Shown one piece after another: positions 31,120 through 41,564 of a DNA stretch of 64,000 bases. Both the position numbers and the translations under genes were made by a program. This stretch comes from Pestalotiopsis fici W106-1. Its lineage: Eukaryota > Ascomycota > Sordariomycetes > Amphisphaeriales > Sporocadaceae. A model generated the notes under the pieces. That model worked only from the letters and a program-made list of their open reading frames with translations. It did not search any database and had not been told where the DNA came from. Within the stretch, counting starts at the first letter, position 1, and each line of letters begins with the position of its first letter. The stretch covers positions 310,001 to 374,000 of the forward strand of contig NW_006917104.1 in the NCBI RefSeq assembly GCF_000516985.1, read 5' to 3'.

Positions 31120-33105
31120 TTACAGCTTGTATAAGCGACAATTTTCCTGCCCCCACGAACGCAGAATGTGCTTTTGTATCTTTCCCGTCTCGGTTTTGGG
31201 TAAAGCTCCAAGGATAATCACATCACGAGGTACCATGAATCGACTCATGCCCGGCGCTTGCTTTGCCCATTCCACGATATCTCGCGCCAGCACCGGTCGT
31301 TCTGGCTTGACTGTGATATACGCCACTGGTCGTTCTCCCCACTGCTGATCCTTGACTGCTACAACGGCGACTTCTAAAATATCTGGATGACCAGCAAGAA
31401 TAGACTCAAGGGCCACGGACGAAATGTTCTCGCCGCCTATAATATGTGGGTAATCAGCATATAATAGTGACAAGATGTTTCGATTCCCAATTGACGATAG
31501 ACTTACCACTAATTATGATATCTTTCGATCTATCCACGATTTGAATAGCACCATCAGAATGCCAGACGGCTAGGTCGCCCGAGTGTAGAACCCCACCCTC
31601 AAAAAGCCTCTTGGTGCCTTCGGCATCTTTATAATAGCCATTCGCACAGACATTGCCTGTAAAAACAACTTCGCCAATCTCAGTACCGTCTCTTCTTACG
31701 TTCTCAAGAATAAGAGAAGCATTGTGATCATCTGAGGTATTCGGTTGGCGGATGACTCTGGCAGGCAGACTTGTCAGGAGCTCGTGTCCTTGACGCGCCA
31801 TGCGTTCAAACTTGTCAGTACTGGAAAGTTGATCCCAAGCTGGTGAGGGATAACATTTAGTGACAGGTCCGTAAGTTTCCGTCATACCATATACGTGGGT
31901 TGGATGCAAGTTGAAGGCTTTCAATTGCTTGAACAAGGTCGGAGTCGGCGGGCTTGCGGCGACGATCACATTTACAGGGTTGGCAAGTGTTCTAGCTTCC
32001 GGGGAACTGCACAGTAGGGTGTTGACAGTCGGAGCAGCACAAAAGTGCGTGATTCGCTCTTCTCTCAAGAGTGCCCAGATTCGTGGATAATCTATTTTCC
32101 GCAAGCAATAATGCGTCCCTCGCACAGCTGTTACTGCCCAGACGCAACACCATCCTGCACAGTACCATAGTAAGTAATTGCCGTAAGCAGAGCTGGATAC
32201 AGTATTCAAGAGGACAAACGAACCTAGAGCGTGGAACATCGGCAATGTCCACAGATACCGACATTCGTTCTGGATATTTGCCAAGCCATATTCTGCAGCA
32301 TTCGCCAGCGATGCGAGATAGGCACCACGATGAAGGTATTCCACGCCCTTGGGCCGAGCAGTAGTACCGCTTGTGTAGGCCAGGGCAATGACGTCAAGCT
32401 CATTTTCCGGATGGAGCAACAAACCTTCCCAACCCTTTGCGCCTTCCAAGACGTTCTGCTGAAGTCCTTTCTCGATTGCCTGATTGAAAGAGCAGTTTGA
32501 TTCAGTAACGTCATCATCGGTAATCACTAGAGCTCCAGGATGATCACGACGAAATATATCAAGAAGATGCACGAATTCTTGATCAGCAATGATCGCCTCG
32601 ACTTCAGCGTGCGCAAAAATGTAGGCAACGTCGGTGGGACTTAGGCGATAGTTAACAGCTAAGAGAGAAATTCACATATCTGTTAATACAGGATGAGAGC
32701 AACTAGCCGAAACTTGTTCCTGACTGGAGAAAACCGGGGACATACCGACGTTGACTCCCCCGGCAGCCCCGATCCCATAAACGGATATGAGAAATGCTGG
32801 TGTATTTGGAGCGAAAATGCCAACGCGTCGGAGGTTCTTGGCCTTGAGATAGTAAGCCAAGCCCATAACCGCATCGCTCATGCTTTGGTAAGACCATTGC
32901 ACCCTTTGTCCTTGCCGATCGACGTGTACGATGGCGGGCGTCTGCATCAAATTGTTAATGATAATATTGGGGAAATTACTGAGATTGGAGGCACTACTTC
33001 AGGACTGATCGACGCAGCGCGCTTCAGGAAAGAAGTAGGCGACAGCGGATGGAAGTTCACCGGTTGCCGTCTCCCCCCAGCAATTTGCTGCGGACTGAGA
33101 GCCAT
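31120..33105 (-). CDS. AMP-forming acyl-CoA synthetase (4-coumarate-CoA ligase-like)
   Basis: Five exons: 33105-32998, 32941-32746, 32658-32224, 32154-31507 and 31436-31120, all in frame with introns of 56-87 nt. The product is 567 aa, normal for the family. The N-terminus PLSPTSFLKRAASISPE is typical. The ATP/AMP signature YTSGTTARPKG lies in exon 3. GWCCVWAVTAVRGTH is formed across intron 3, and the YGMTET, HSGDLA and DRSKDIIISGGEN motifs follow, the last across intron 4. The C-terminal catalytic Lys is in PKTETGKIQK. It should activate a carboxylic acid as its CoA thioester. The C-terminus YKL is at most a weak peroxisomal signal. A hydroxycinnamate such as caffeate or ferulate would fit the esterases nearby, but medium-chain acids are equally possible from sequence alone. 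It is divergent from a dehydrogenase gene. Confidence 0.88.
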
Positions 33106-33374
33106 ATTTGCACGCTACAGTCAACATCTGCCTTTGAAAAGTGATCCGCTCCTCCTGAGAAGCCTATTTAATATACCAGTCACTTGAACGAGGTCATAAT
33201 TAACCGAGGTGAGCCATGGTTGATTTTAAATTACCCGAGACACACTGTTTGATCCTATTAGAAACAGCGTTGTCCCCACAGCAAGAATTTCCCGAAACCC
33301 CCAACCCAATCCTCTTAGATGCGTACGCCATTAAGCATAGGTGCTTTTCTTGTCTTCTCTTCGATTCAAGCACC
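33106..33374. promoter_or_regulatory. Short bidirectional promoter between ligase and dehydrogenase genes
   Basis: The 269-bp gap separates the ATG of the acyl-CoA ligase (minus) from the chosen ATG of the dehydrogenase (plus, 33375). The frame of the dehydrogenase is open to an earlier ATG at 33216, which would shorten this gap to 110 bp. Confidence 0.5.
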
Positions 33375-34586
33375 ATGAAGTATATAACAATTCGGAAAAC
33401 GAAAGGCAATGCGGGTGAAGTTTACTACCCCTTGGAGCTCTGTGATGCTACGATACCCACACCCCAACGAGGTGAAGTGCTGGTGAGGATCTTTGCTGCA
33501 GCGCTGAACCACCGAGATGTTTTCATACGCCGAAACATGTATCCAGGAACGACATTTGGAGTACCACTGCTTGCCGATGGTGCAGGCATCGTAACGGAAG
33601 TCGGGGAAGGCGTCGATTCAAGCTGGTTACAGAAACATGTTATCCTGAATCCGGGTCTTGGGTGGATCACCAGTCCGTCAGGCCCTGAAGTCTCTGACGG
33701 TTGGTACTCGTTGCTGGGAGGGACAAAGTACTACAAGAAGGGGACGCTGGCAGAGTATCTGACCATCAGGGATGACCAACTTGAAGTGATACCGCAACAC
33801 CTAAGCGCTGCCGAGGCAGCGGCACTGCCTGTCACTGGTCTAACAGCATGGAGAGCGCTCGTCAGCAAGGCCGGCGAAAACAACTCACGCAATGGCGCCA
33901 ATGTACTGATTACGGGAATTGGTGGCGGCGTAGCCCTGATGGCACTTATGTTTGCCGTGGCACGGGGCTGTAATGTATGGGTGACGAGCTCTCATGGGCA
34001 TAAAATCGAGGAGGCCAAGAGACTAGGAGCGCGTGGTGGCATGAATTACAAGGAAAAAGACTGGGAAAGCAAACTTGTCCGCGCACTGCCTCAAGAGCGG
34101 CCAAAGTTTGACGCAATTATTGACGGAGCCGGCGGCAATATAGTCGAGAAATCTGTCACGCTACTCAAGGTCAGTATGCAACCCAACCTCTGATCACTCA
34201 TTTTATCAACGAGAATTATCTGCCAGCTTAATCCCAAGCTTTACTATATTGCTAACACTGATGCCTTGAGTTAGGCTGGCGGCCAGCTTGTCATTTACGG
34301 TATGACACAAGCGCCGCGAATGGATTTCACTATGAAGGCAGTGTTAAAGAATATCGAGGTAAAAGGGTCAACTATGGGCTCAAGGGAGGAGTTTCGTGAT
34401 ATGGTAAAGTTTGTTAGCACCGAAGGCCTCCGTCCTATAGTATCCAAGGTCGTTGGAGACATCGAGAACCTGGCGGAGATTGAGGGATTATTCGAGGATA
34501 TGAAGTCTGGGAATCAGTTTGGCAAGCTAGTCATCACTGTTCAACGACGGATATCATCACAAGATATTGGCAATAGCAAATTATAA
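33375..34586 (+). CDS. Zinc-type alcohol dehydrogenase-like / quinone oxidoreductase-like protein (MDR superfamily)
   Basis: Exons are 33375-34169 and 34275-34586, with a 105-nt intron in phase 0 joining SVTLLK to AGGQLVIYG. The product is 368 aa. It has an MDR GroES-like domain (about 1-140, with AALNHRDVFIRRNMYPG and GVPLLADGAGIV) and a Rossmann domain (GANVLITGIGGGVALMA). The Cys-rich structural zinc loop of classical alcohol dehydrogenases is absent, which favours a quinone-oxidoreductase or YogA-like reductase using NADPH. I prefer the ATG at 33375 (MKYITIRKTKG), where family similarity begins; the upstream 53 codons look like leader sequence. It is head to head with the acyl-CoA ligase, so the two may be induced together. 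The substrate is unknown. Confidence 0.85.
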
Positions 34587-35715
34587 CCCTAATAGTGTAG
34601 CTACATCGTTATAATGCTATTAAAGCTTGCGACATCCAGGGCTCGTTTTACTAGCTGTTATGTATTTGCTATAGTGTGGTGGGGGTCCTAATCAATGGAC
34701 CCATCGGTCTGTTGTGGTGCCAGATCAAAATGGTGATCAGTTGCAGTTTGATTGCGTTTTTCTTGACTTTTTGATGCTTTTCTTTTCTTTCAATTTGTTC
34801 AATAACACATCTCGATCGGTTCACAATACATACAATTTCACATACAAGTGCGACCGCACAAGATGCAACCCTGAAGTGATCATGTTACCGGCCTAATCAC
34901 GCAATACCCTGAAGGTGTTGGCTGTTTGGTTGAGGTTCTCCCGCCAGATTCATGCCCCAGCTCAATAGCGACCAAAGCGGTCGGGAGTCTGTATGGGACT
35001 TCGTTACACGATCTTCTCCAGGGTGTGGAGTGCGGTCCCCGATTTGGCCGCCGACAAATTAGCTCAAGCCGCAAGTGGTTTTGGTGGTCTCTGTAAGGGT
35101 TGCAGACCGTATTAAGGGACATCTCATTGGTTAGCTGATATCCCTGGCCGAGTGGATTCGTGGGTCGGTCGTATTAAGGCACTATTCACTGGGTACTAGT
35201 TTGCTCGTCCCGCTTTAGCTTTTAGGGCCCATTAAGCCCTGCCTAAATCGTATTGGTATGCGTACACATACATATGTAGTATTCCGGGGTTTCAACGACT
35301 GTGTATTCGTATTTGTCTCCGCCTCCTTGGCTCGCTCGTTCGATACATAGATCCATACGTATTATGATTGCGATTCGCAATTTTAGCGGGTGGGTTAGCC
35401 GATGCAGAATGCATTGATATCTTTTCCGACTCCTAACAAGCCTGCAGGCTGAGTCTCAAATTTCGGGAAAGGCGAAGCTGGGGCGCGGTCCACCCTGCCG
35501 GCGGGCGGAAGTGTACAAAGTCAGCAAAGCAAGCTACTTCCAAATCTAATGTTTGCAGCATCTCATATATTACGGGTGCTTGCTTGCAACAACCGTCATC
35601 AGATTGCCATGCAAATGATACTCACATCAAACCAATTTACCCATTGCATTTCACCTGTCCATTACATCTTGTTTTCATTGCATCCTCTCTACCTATCACT
35701 TTTTTGTTTTACACA
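34587..35715. other. Intergenic, possible degraded repeat material
   Basis: Over 1.1 kb without a supported gene. The sequence around 34680-35260 changes character and includes repeated GTATTAAGG blocks near 35110 and 35170. It could be a degraded transposable-element fragment, but I found no terminal repeats or coding remnant to support that. Confidence 0.35.
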
Positions 35716-36650
35716 ATGGGCGAACTATTACCTTTGAAATCCGGATACTACATTTGGCATTATGTGCCTTCGCTACCCGCAGCAATCATTTTCCTTGCTT
35801 TATACCTCGTGGTCACATTAGCACAATCCTGGCGGCTATGGAGAACTCGGCTTTGGTTCTGCATCCCTTTTGTCGTCGGCGGTTTCAGTAAGTTCTTCGG
35901 ACTCATCTTTCACACAAATTTTGCTAATACCACTTAGTGGAAGTCATAGGCTATGTTTTCCGAGCGATTTGCAATAATGAGACCAACCGGCTGCTCCCGT
36001 ACATCGTCCAAAGCATCTTCATCCTCTTACCTCCCATTCTCTTCGCCGCCTCGATCTACATGGTCCTTGGTCGCATCATCCGCGCGACAGGAGGAGAGCA
36101 ATATTCCGTCATCAGGCCCGCAATTCTCACCAAGACCTTTGTGTGGGCTGATGTCGTAGCATTCTGTGTACAGGGCGGAGGCGCTGGGTTGCAAGTAGTC
36201 TCGAGCTTATCAAGCATGGGCGAATGGATCGTCGTGGCAGGCCTCGTGATCCAGATTGCCATGTTTGGCTTCTTCGTTGTCACCGCTGTGATATTCCAGC
36301 GCCGATTCCAGCACGGAAGTCCCCAGGCTGCGACCGATAGCACAGCTGGCTGGAAGTCGAGCTTGTACATGTTGTACGGCGTGAGCGCCCTCATCATGGT
36401 GCGCAGCATTTTCCGTGTTGTCGAATTCGTCACGGGCTACAGTGGTTATGTCATGGCCAATGAGTGGACCATTTATGTCTTTGACGCAGTTCCCATGTTC
36501 TTCGTCATGGTCATTTTCTTCTTCTACTGGCCCAGAAATCTTGGACCAACACCTGACGACCAGGCTTGTGCGTTTGATGCGGGGTTCTCCGCGACGGACA
36601 ACAGTTTCGTAAAGACCTCGAGCAATATCGAGTTAAACGAGCGCCATTGA
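35716..36650 (+). CDS. RTA1-domain integral membrane protein
   Basis: Exons are 35716-35887 and 35938-36650; the 50-nt intron splits a Met codon within GGFMEVIGY. The product is 294 aa with about seven predicted membrane helices, the RTA1/RTM1 family layout. Family hallmarks include the first helix PAAIIFLALYLVVTLAQ, the EVIGYVFRA segment, the KTFVWADVVAFCVQGGGAG block, and the late SIFRVVEFVTGYSGY motif. Fungal RTA1 proteins sit in the plasma membrane or endomembranes and are linked to lipid movement or resistance to toxic compounds. Their mechanism is unsettled. Near aromatic-acid genes it could act in stress tolerance or export, which is only a suggestion. The first ATG of the exon is used. 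Confidence 0.9.
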
Positions 36651-38637
36651 TACCAATCGACTATACACTATGTGGAGCTGGTATACTCATGGTAGACTTA
36701 GAGAGAATAGAGATCAAAGATCAAGAAAGGGCTCCAAGAAGTATTGTACACAGCGTGCAGCGTGATTTTGACAGTAATAAACCATAGGGGCAACTCACGT
36801 AGAAAGCTATTCGCCGATTAATCAGTGTAAGATATGAAAATTGGCATGTTTTTGGTGCGTACCTTATTTAGCCAGAATGGATATGGTCATCGATCGTCGA
36901 CGAACCCAGTGTCACACCTTTGCCGACAGTGTTATTGAAAGAAAGCCGCAGCCACGCAAGTTCCCTTTCCTGCGTGAGCACCGCAGAATTCCAAGGCTAC
37001 TTAATTTGACTTACCATTCTAAGAATTGCCTATCAATTCTGCCACAATCAACGTCCCCCAAGCATTTGTAACGGTTCCACGTCTTATGGCTTGCCATTGA
37101 CTGGCTCAGGCCCAATCTTTCTGCTGAGCGCTTGATCCCGTCGCTTGTTCTCCCAGCCCAAAACTTGCCTGAATCCAGCAACAAAGCCAATAACAGGGCA
37201 ATTAAATACGAACAGATTTATAAACGCTGTCTAGAAACTGTTCAGAAAGCCGAGAAACCATTGACACATGCGAGTGAGTATTCCAATATCACGAGGCAAT
37301 CTGGTGCCTCACTTGTAACAAAGAGCTGCGGGTCACTAGTGCGATCTTCACCATGGATGACAAAGACAACATCATTCACAACAGCCTCTTTTGTACTCCA
37401 TAAGGTGTTGCTCGATATTAGGCCGAGCATTAGGGAGAAGATGTTCGAGGTAACAAGGAGAAACATGATACGGGCATGTCGACTGGCCTTCATGGTTGTT
37501 GGGAACTGTCGGATGAGCAGGACACCGACAAGGACAACGATATAACTACAATGAAAACCAAGCGCCGCTAGGCACCCACGCTAGGTACTAACCTAGTACC
37601 TAACTTCCCCCACGGCTGCTACAAGCTTTTCCGCCTTGTTATTTCATCACTTTTGCTACGTCTTGCCACATTCAGATTGAGAGGATCATCAACGCCTGAT
37701 CATCATCACTCTCGTGGCCTGTAGCTAGATTACTTGATCGTTTCCATCCAGATCTTCGTTTCCCGTTGTTTCCGTGAAGTCGCTGCCACATACCATTGAG
37801 GCACTGGCCTTACAGTATGGGTTCGCTACATGTCATATACAGACGCTGTTTTGAGTGATCAAACGGAAATTACAGATCAGGACGCTTATGGCGATCTACC
37901 GTCTCTTATTGGAGATAGTCACGATATACTCGAGAAGTACGAGGAAGGCGAGACTATACACCAGAGCCGCTAGTGCTTCGCGAAGGAATGCTCCGCTCCG
38001 ACCATTCACGAACGCATTCTGCTATGCAGCATAGACGATTTCGCCATTGTCCATCGAAAGCGGAGGCACTACGAATCGGCACAGTAGCATCACCAAAAAC
38101 ACTTTCCCCTTATGGACCAGGTTCTGGGACAAGCTGATCCAGGCACTTCGGAACTACACAGACAATCTAGAGCAGACACTCCAAAGATATCGCGAGATTG
38201 AACAGGAAAGTCTGCATGATTCACTGGCTTGTGGCGACGCAGAACAGAACCGAGACAACGTTGGAGCAGAGTCCGATACTGCTGAAGCAGAGAAGTTGCA
38301 ACTAGATTTCTTGCTTGCACCGAATGCTTGAACTTGCGAGAAGTTTAAGAACTAGTATAATGTCAGTTTGTGTCCACTTCCTGTTCTGTTCATATTGCTG
38401 CTAAGCAAGAAGATCTGCTTTGACTTGTCACCAAGCGACGACCTGAGATACCCGGTCCACCACGCTCGAGCTCCAGAAACGTCTTTGAGATAATACATAA
38501 GCTAATGTGCCGTCTTCACAAAGCAACATACCTCATCTTGCTACACACAATCTTGCAAATTATCATATCCTCCTCGAATCAATCACGAACAAAGAATACA
38601 TCGAAAACCGCAACTCATCACCGTCTGGCGTTGACAC
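36651..38637. other. Gene-poor stretch with possible membrane-protein relic
   Basis: No complete gene is supported. On the minus strand, about 37560-37242 reads as a hydrophobic segment (YIVVLVGVLLIRQFP and FLLVTSNIFSLMLGLISS) that looks protein-like but ends in stops on both sides. On the plus strand, short frames at about 37830-38330 are broken by stops. These may be relics of lost genes. Confidence 0.4.
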
Positions 38638-40239
38638 CTATTTACAAACGAAACAATCCCGCGTCGCGCACGCCTCGTAATACTGCTGTTTAGGGTACGC
38701 GCATAACGGCCTCGTGATAATACCGCCCACGCGCGTCGGCAAACTCGTGGCGTTTAGCGTCTCGGGCGCGACACCGTTCTCGACCCAGTTCACGAGGGCG
38801 CCGAAGGCTGTCTCCGGGTAGGCACCGTTGCCTCCGTAACAGTGCTGCAGTCCTGGCGCGAAGAAGAGGCGGTAGTAGTCGTGCACTGCAGAGTCGCGTG
38901 CCGTAACCTTGTCGTAGTAGTCTTGGGTCCCCCACGGAGAGATGAGGCCGTCAGCCTGGAGGATCATCAGTAGAAATTCTACAATATGTATATATAAAAC
39001 CAAAGAATATACCAATCCATGGAAAGAGACAATTTTGCCTCCATTCGCTTTAAACTTATCCAGATTCGGATCGGCAGTCCCGATCAAGGATTGGTACCAC
39101 TGCACTGACTTGTGGAAGAGCTCGGCCACGTCCGAGGGCATAATGTTCGACGTATCTGTGCTTGCGTCCTTGAAGATGAATCGCTTCACCCACTCTTCGG
39201 GACTGATAAAGTAATCCGGTCCCGCGAGACCCGACTCACTGGTTAGCGTGGCATCGCGGCTAAAACCATACCACAGCGACTCGTTGCGCACGACGTCCTT
39301 GGCGCCCTCCCACACCGCAAGCGCCACCGTTGCTGCCGCGGGCGAGATGACCTGGCTTACGCCTGTGTCGCTGCAGTTAGCAACCGTGGTGCCCACGAGG
39401 ATTCGCGGATCGAATTTGCACAGCTCTGGGAATGAGACTACCCCGTCAATCAGGCCGTCGTCGCCGTCACACTGCGCCACCGCGGCGGCCGAGATCGCAT
39501 CCAGCTCACAGTTCAGTGGCACGACGCCGAGCTCCTGCTGCACGGTCTGGGGCCAATAGTCTGCGACGAAGAAAGACGGCCAGTTCATAGCGGGTGAGCC
39601 GGCCATAATGCCGTCGTAAGCATCAGGCGCCTCCTGCGCGAGCATCATGCCCTGCCTACCGCCGCCGGAACAGCCGCTCCAGTAGCCATAGGAGCTGTTC
39701 TGGCCGTAGTACTGCCGAATGATGCTCTTGGCGATCACCGCACCGTCATTTAGCGATATGGACGCGAAGTTCTGCAACGCGTACAGGTTCACGTTGCCCG
39801 TGCTCGTCAGGGCCCATTCTGGCGCTGTCACGTTCATTGGCTGTGGCAGACCGGCATCGTTGGAGACTGTTGCGAAGCCGTCGCCGACCGAGGCATACAT
39901 CCCCTGGAAGACCGTGTCATAGAGGCCCGAGCCGAAGCCGCCGCCACCGATGCCTTGCATGCGGCCGTTCCATGTCGTAGGCAGCCAGACTTGGGCGTTG
40001 ATGGTATTGTTCTGACCCGGACGAGTGTAGGAGACGGAAACGTTGCAGAAGGAGGCGCCAACGACGTTGGCGTTGGGGTGGCCCGGGTAGTAGCCATTGA
40101 CGATGTAGGCCGAGTAATTGGAGATGTAGTTGGTGTTGAGGGTCAGGAAGTCCGCGCCCTGGAGGATCGGGTACTGGAAGGTGGAAGGCGTGCAGGAGCT
40201 GGGCAGCACGGTGCCATTGTACAGGGAAATGAACGGCAT
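38638..40239 (-). CDS. Tannase/feruloyl esterase family protein, copy 1
   Basis: Exons are 40239-39013 and 38955-38638. The 57-nt intron (39012-38956) joins FHGL to ADGLISP. It contains no stop and is a multiple of three, so the unspliced frame stays open. The spliced product is 514 aa, normal for the family. The CS-D-HC catalytic set is complete: C190-S191 in SGCSGGGRQG, D411 in the ADGLI segment, and H447-C448 in LQHCYGG. Several Asn-X-Ser/Thr sites suggest secretion. It should hydrolyse gallate, ferulate or chlorogenate-type esters. Oddly, the first ATG (MPFISLYNG) gives no hydrophobic signal peptide; a TATA-like box lies about 130 bp upstream and no exon with a signal was found. It is divergent from copy 2 across the assembly gap and shares its intron position. 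Confidence 0.88.
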   Translation of the reverse strand: MPFISLYNGTVLPSSCTPSTFQYPILQGADFLTLNTNYISNYSAYIVNGYYPGHPNANVVGASFCNVSVSYTRPGQNNTINAQVWLPTTWNGRMQGIGGGGFGSGLYDTVFQGMYASVGDGFATVSNDAGLPQPMNVTAPEWALTSTGNVNLYALQNFASISLNDGAVIAKSIIRQYYGQNSSYGYWSGCSGGGRQGMMLAQEAPDAYDGIMAGSPAMNWPSFFVADYWPQTVQQELGVVPLNCELDAISAAAVAQCDGDDGLIDGVVSFPELCKFDPRILVGTTVANCSDTGVSQVISPAAATVALAVWEGAKDVVRNESLWYGFSRDATLTSESGLAGPDYFISPEEWVKRFIFKDASTDTSNIMPSDVAELFHKSVQWYQSLIGTADPNLDKFKANGGKIVSFHGLVYSLVLYIHIVEFLLMILQADGLISPWGTQDYYDKVTARDSAVHDYYRLFFAPGLQHCYGGNGAYPETAFGALVNWVENGVAPETLNATSLPTRVGGIITRPLCAYPKQQYYEACATRDCFVCK

Positions 40240-40360
40240 GGAAATAGCGATTTGATTCACAGTGGCTCTCCAAAGCCAGAATGGGAGGCTACAAGCGGTG
40301 TTGCTCTACATATATCCCGTCGAGGTTAGATGTCAATAACGTGGGCGCGGTCGCAAGGTC

Positions 40361-40370
40361 ACTTATATAG
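40361..40370 (-). promoter_or_regulatory. TATA-like box for esterase copy 1
   Basis: On the minus strand the sequence reads CTATATAAGT, about 120-130 bp upstream of the chosen ATG at 40239. No in-frame upstream ATG lies between it and 40239, which supports the chosen start. Confidence 0.4.
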
Positions 40371-40460
40371 GAGGTGTGGATGATCATTGTGAAGGTGGCG
40401 TCAAAGCACTCAGGGCGAGGTCAAGAAGAATAAGATATCGATAATAAATCCAATAAGCTA

Positions 40461-40560
40461 NNNNNNNNNNNNNNNNNNNNNNNNNNNNNNNNNNNNNNNN
40501 NNNNNNNNNNNNNNNNNNNNNNNNNNNNNNNNNNNNNNNNNNNNNNNNNNNNNNNNNNNN
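40461..40560. other. Assembly gap (100 N)
   Basis: One hundred unknown bases, the usual length for a scaffold gap of unknown size. Sequence may be missing between the two divergent esterase genes. Confidence 0.98.
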
Positions 40561-40738
40561 CAATAATCGAACATCGCGGAAGGTGACAATTTCCTCGTTC
40601 TCAGGGCAAATCACGATGCACATCATGACAATCACGTTGAGGATATGCGTCATAGCTTCGTAAAGCATGCATAAAGCGATACCACACTAGTTGTAATATC
40701 CATTGGCATGTGTAAAAAAATCTGGTAAGGATGTAGCT

Positions 40739-40757
40739 TCTCTCTCTCTCTCTCTCT
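40739..40757. repeat. TC dinucleotide microsatellite
   Basis: An uninterrupted TC run followed by a pyrimidine-rich tail, about 180 bp to the right of the gap. Confidence 0.8.
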
Positions 40758-41564
40758 TCTTTTTTGCGCACCCGAATTATGCGAAGTTGCCGAGTCGCTA
40801 AGCAAAGTGCCTTGTCATTAAACAGATGCAGACAGGAATCCATGGTCATTAGCTGCAAATAGGCTGAGCTGCAACTCTTTTTATAATGCGACATAAAAGA
40901 CAAAGTCGTTTATATAATAAAACCTAACCAACCTTTACAGCATGGAAGCAAAATGTAGCTAGTTAGGAGTATTATAATTTGAATCCGGATAGCTAGGAGG
41001 TAATTATAAGACAGCCATATCGGTGGCGATGGCAGGGAACATAGCGGGTTTTTTGTGGATTTAGGACTCTATTATGCCCATACGAATGCTTTGTTAAGAA
41101 TTAATGTTATTATGTAATATCAAAGAATAATTTGAGTCACGGTATTAATATTTATTCATTAGGTCCGGGGAGCGTGCCTATAACGGTGAGCCTTGAGGGA
41201 TCCTAGTAGCGTGTCATTAACTAAATACGAGAAGATACGATGCTATACGGATGGATACGCGTATTAGAACTTTGCTATTCGTCCGGGGCATTAAAATTAA
41301 ATAACGGTCTTCCGAAATCCTCGAGACCCCCTTATTTATTAGTGTGTAAATGCTTAGCAACGTATATAAGTCTTTTATTATGCAAACGATTATTACCGCT
41401 TAAATTAAAAGATAGTCTTAAGTATATATTTACCTTAGCTTAAAATATCAAAGATTAGCGGAGATTCGAATGCGTCTATATAGACCGCTAAATAGCCACG
41501 GACAACTGCTCGGTCATATCGCGCTGCGTTGCGCTCTAGGTCTTTACCAGCAGCCTCTTCGACC

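Larger units (their letters stand above)
40240..41564. other. Divergent promoter region of two esterase genes, with assembly gap
   Basis: This 1.3-kb region separates two divergent tannase-family genes. It contains the N run at 40461-40560 and a TC microsatellite at 40739-40757. From about 40900 on it is strongly AT-rich. No coding content is supported. Confidence 0.55.
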
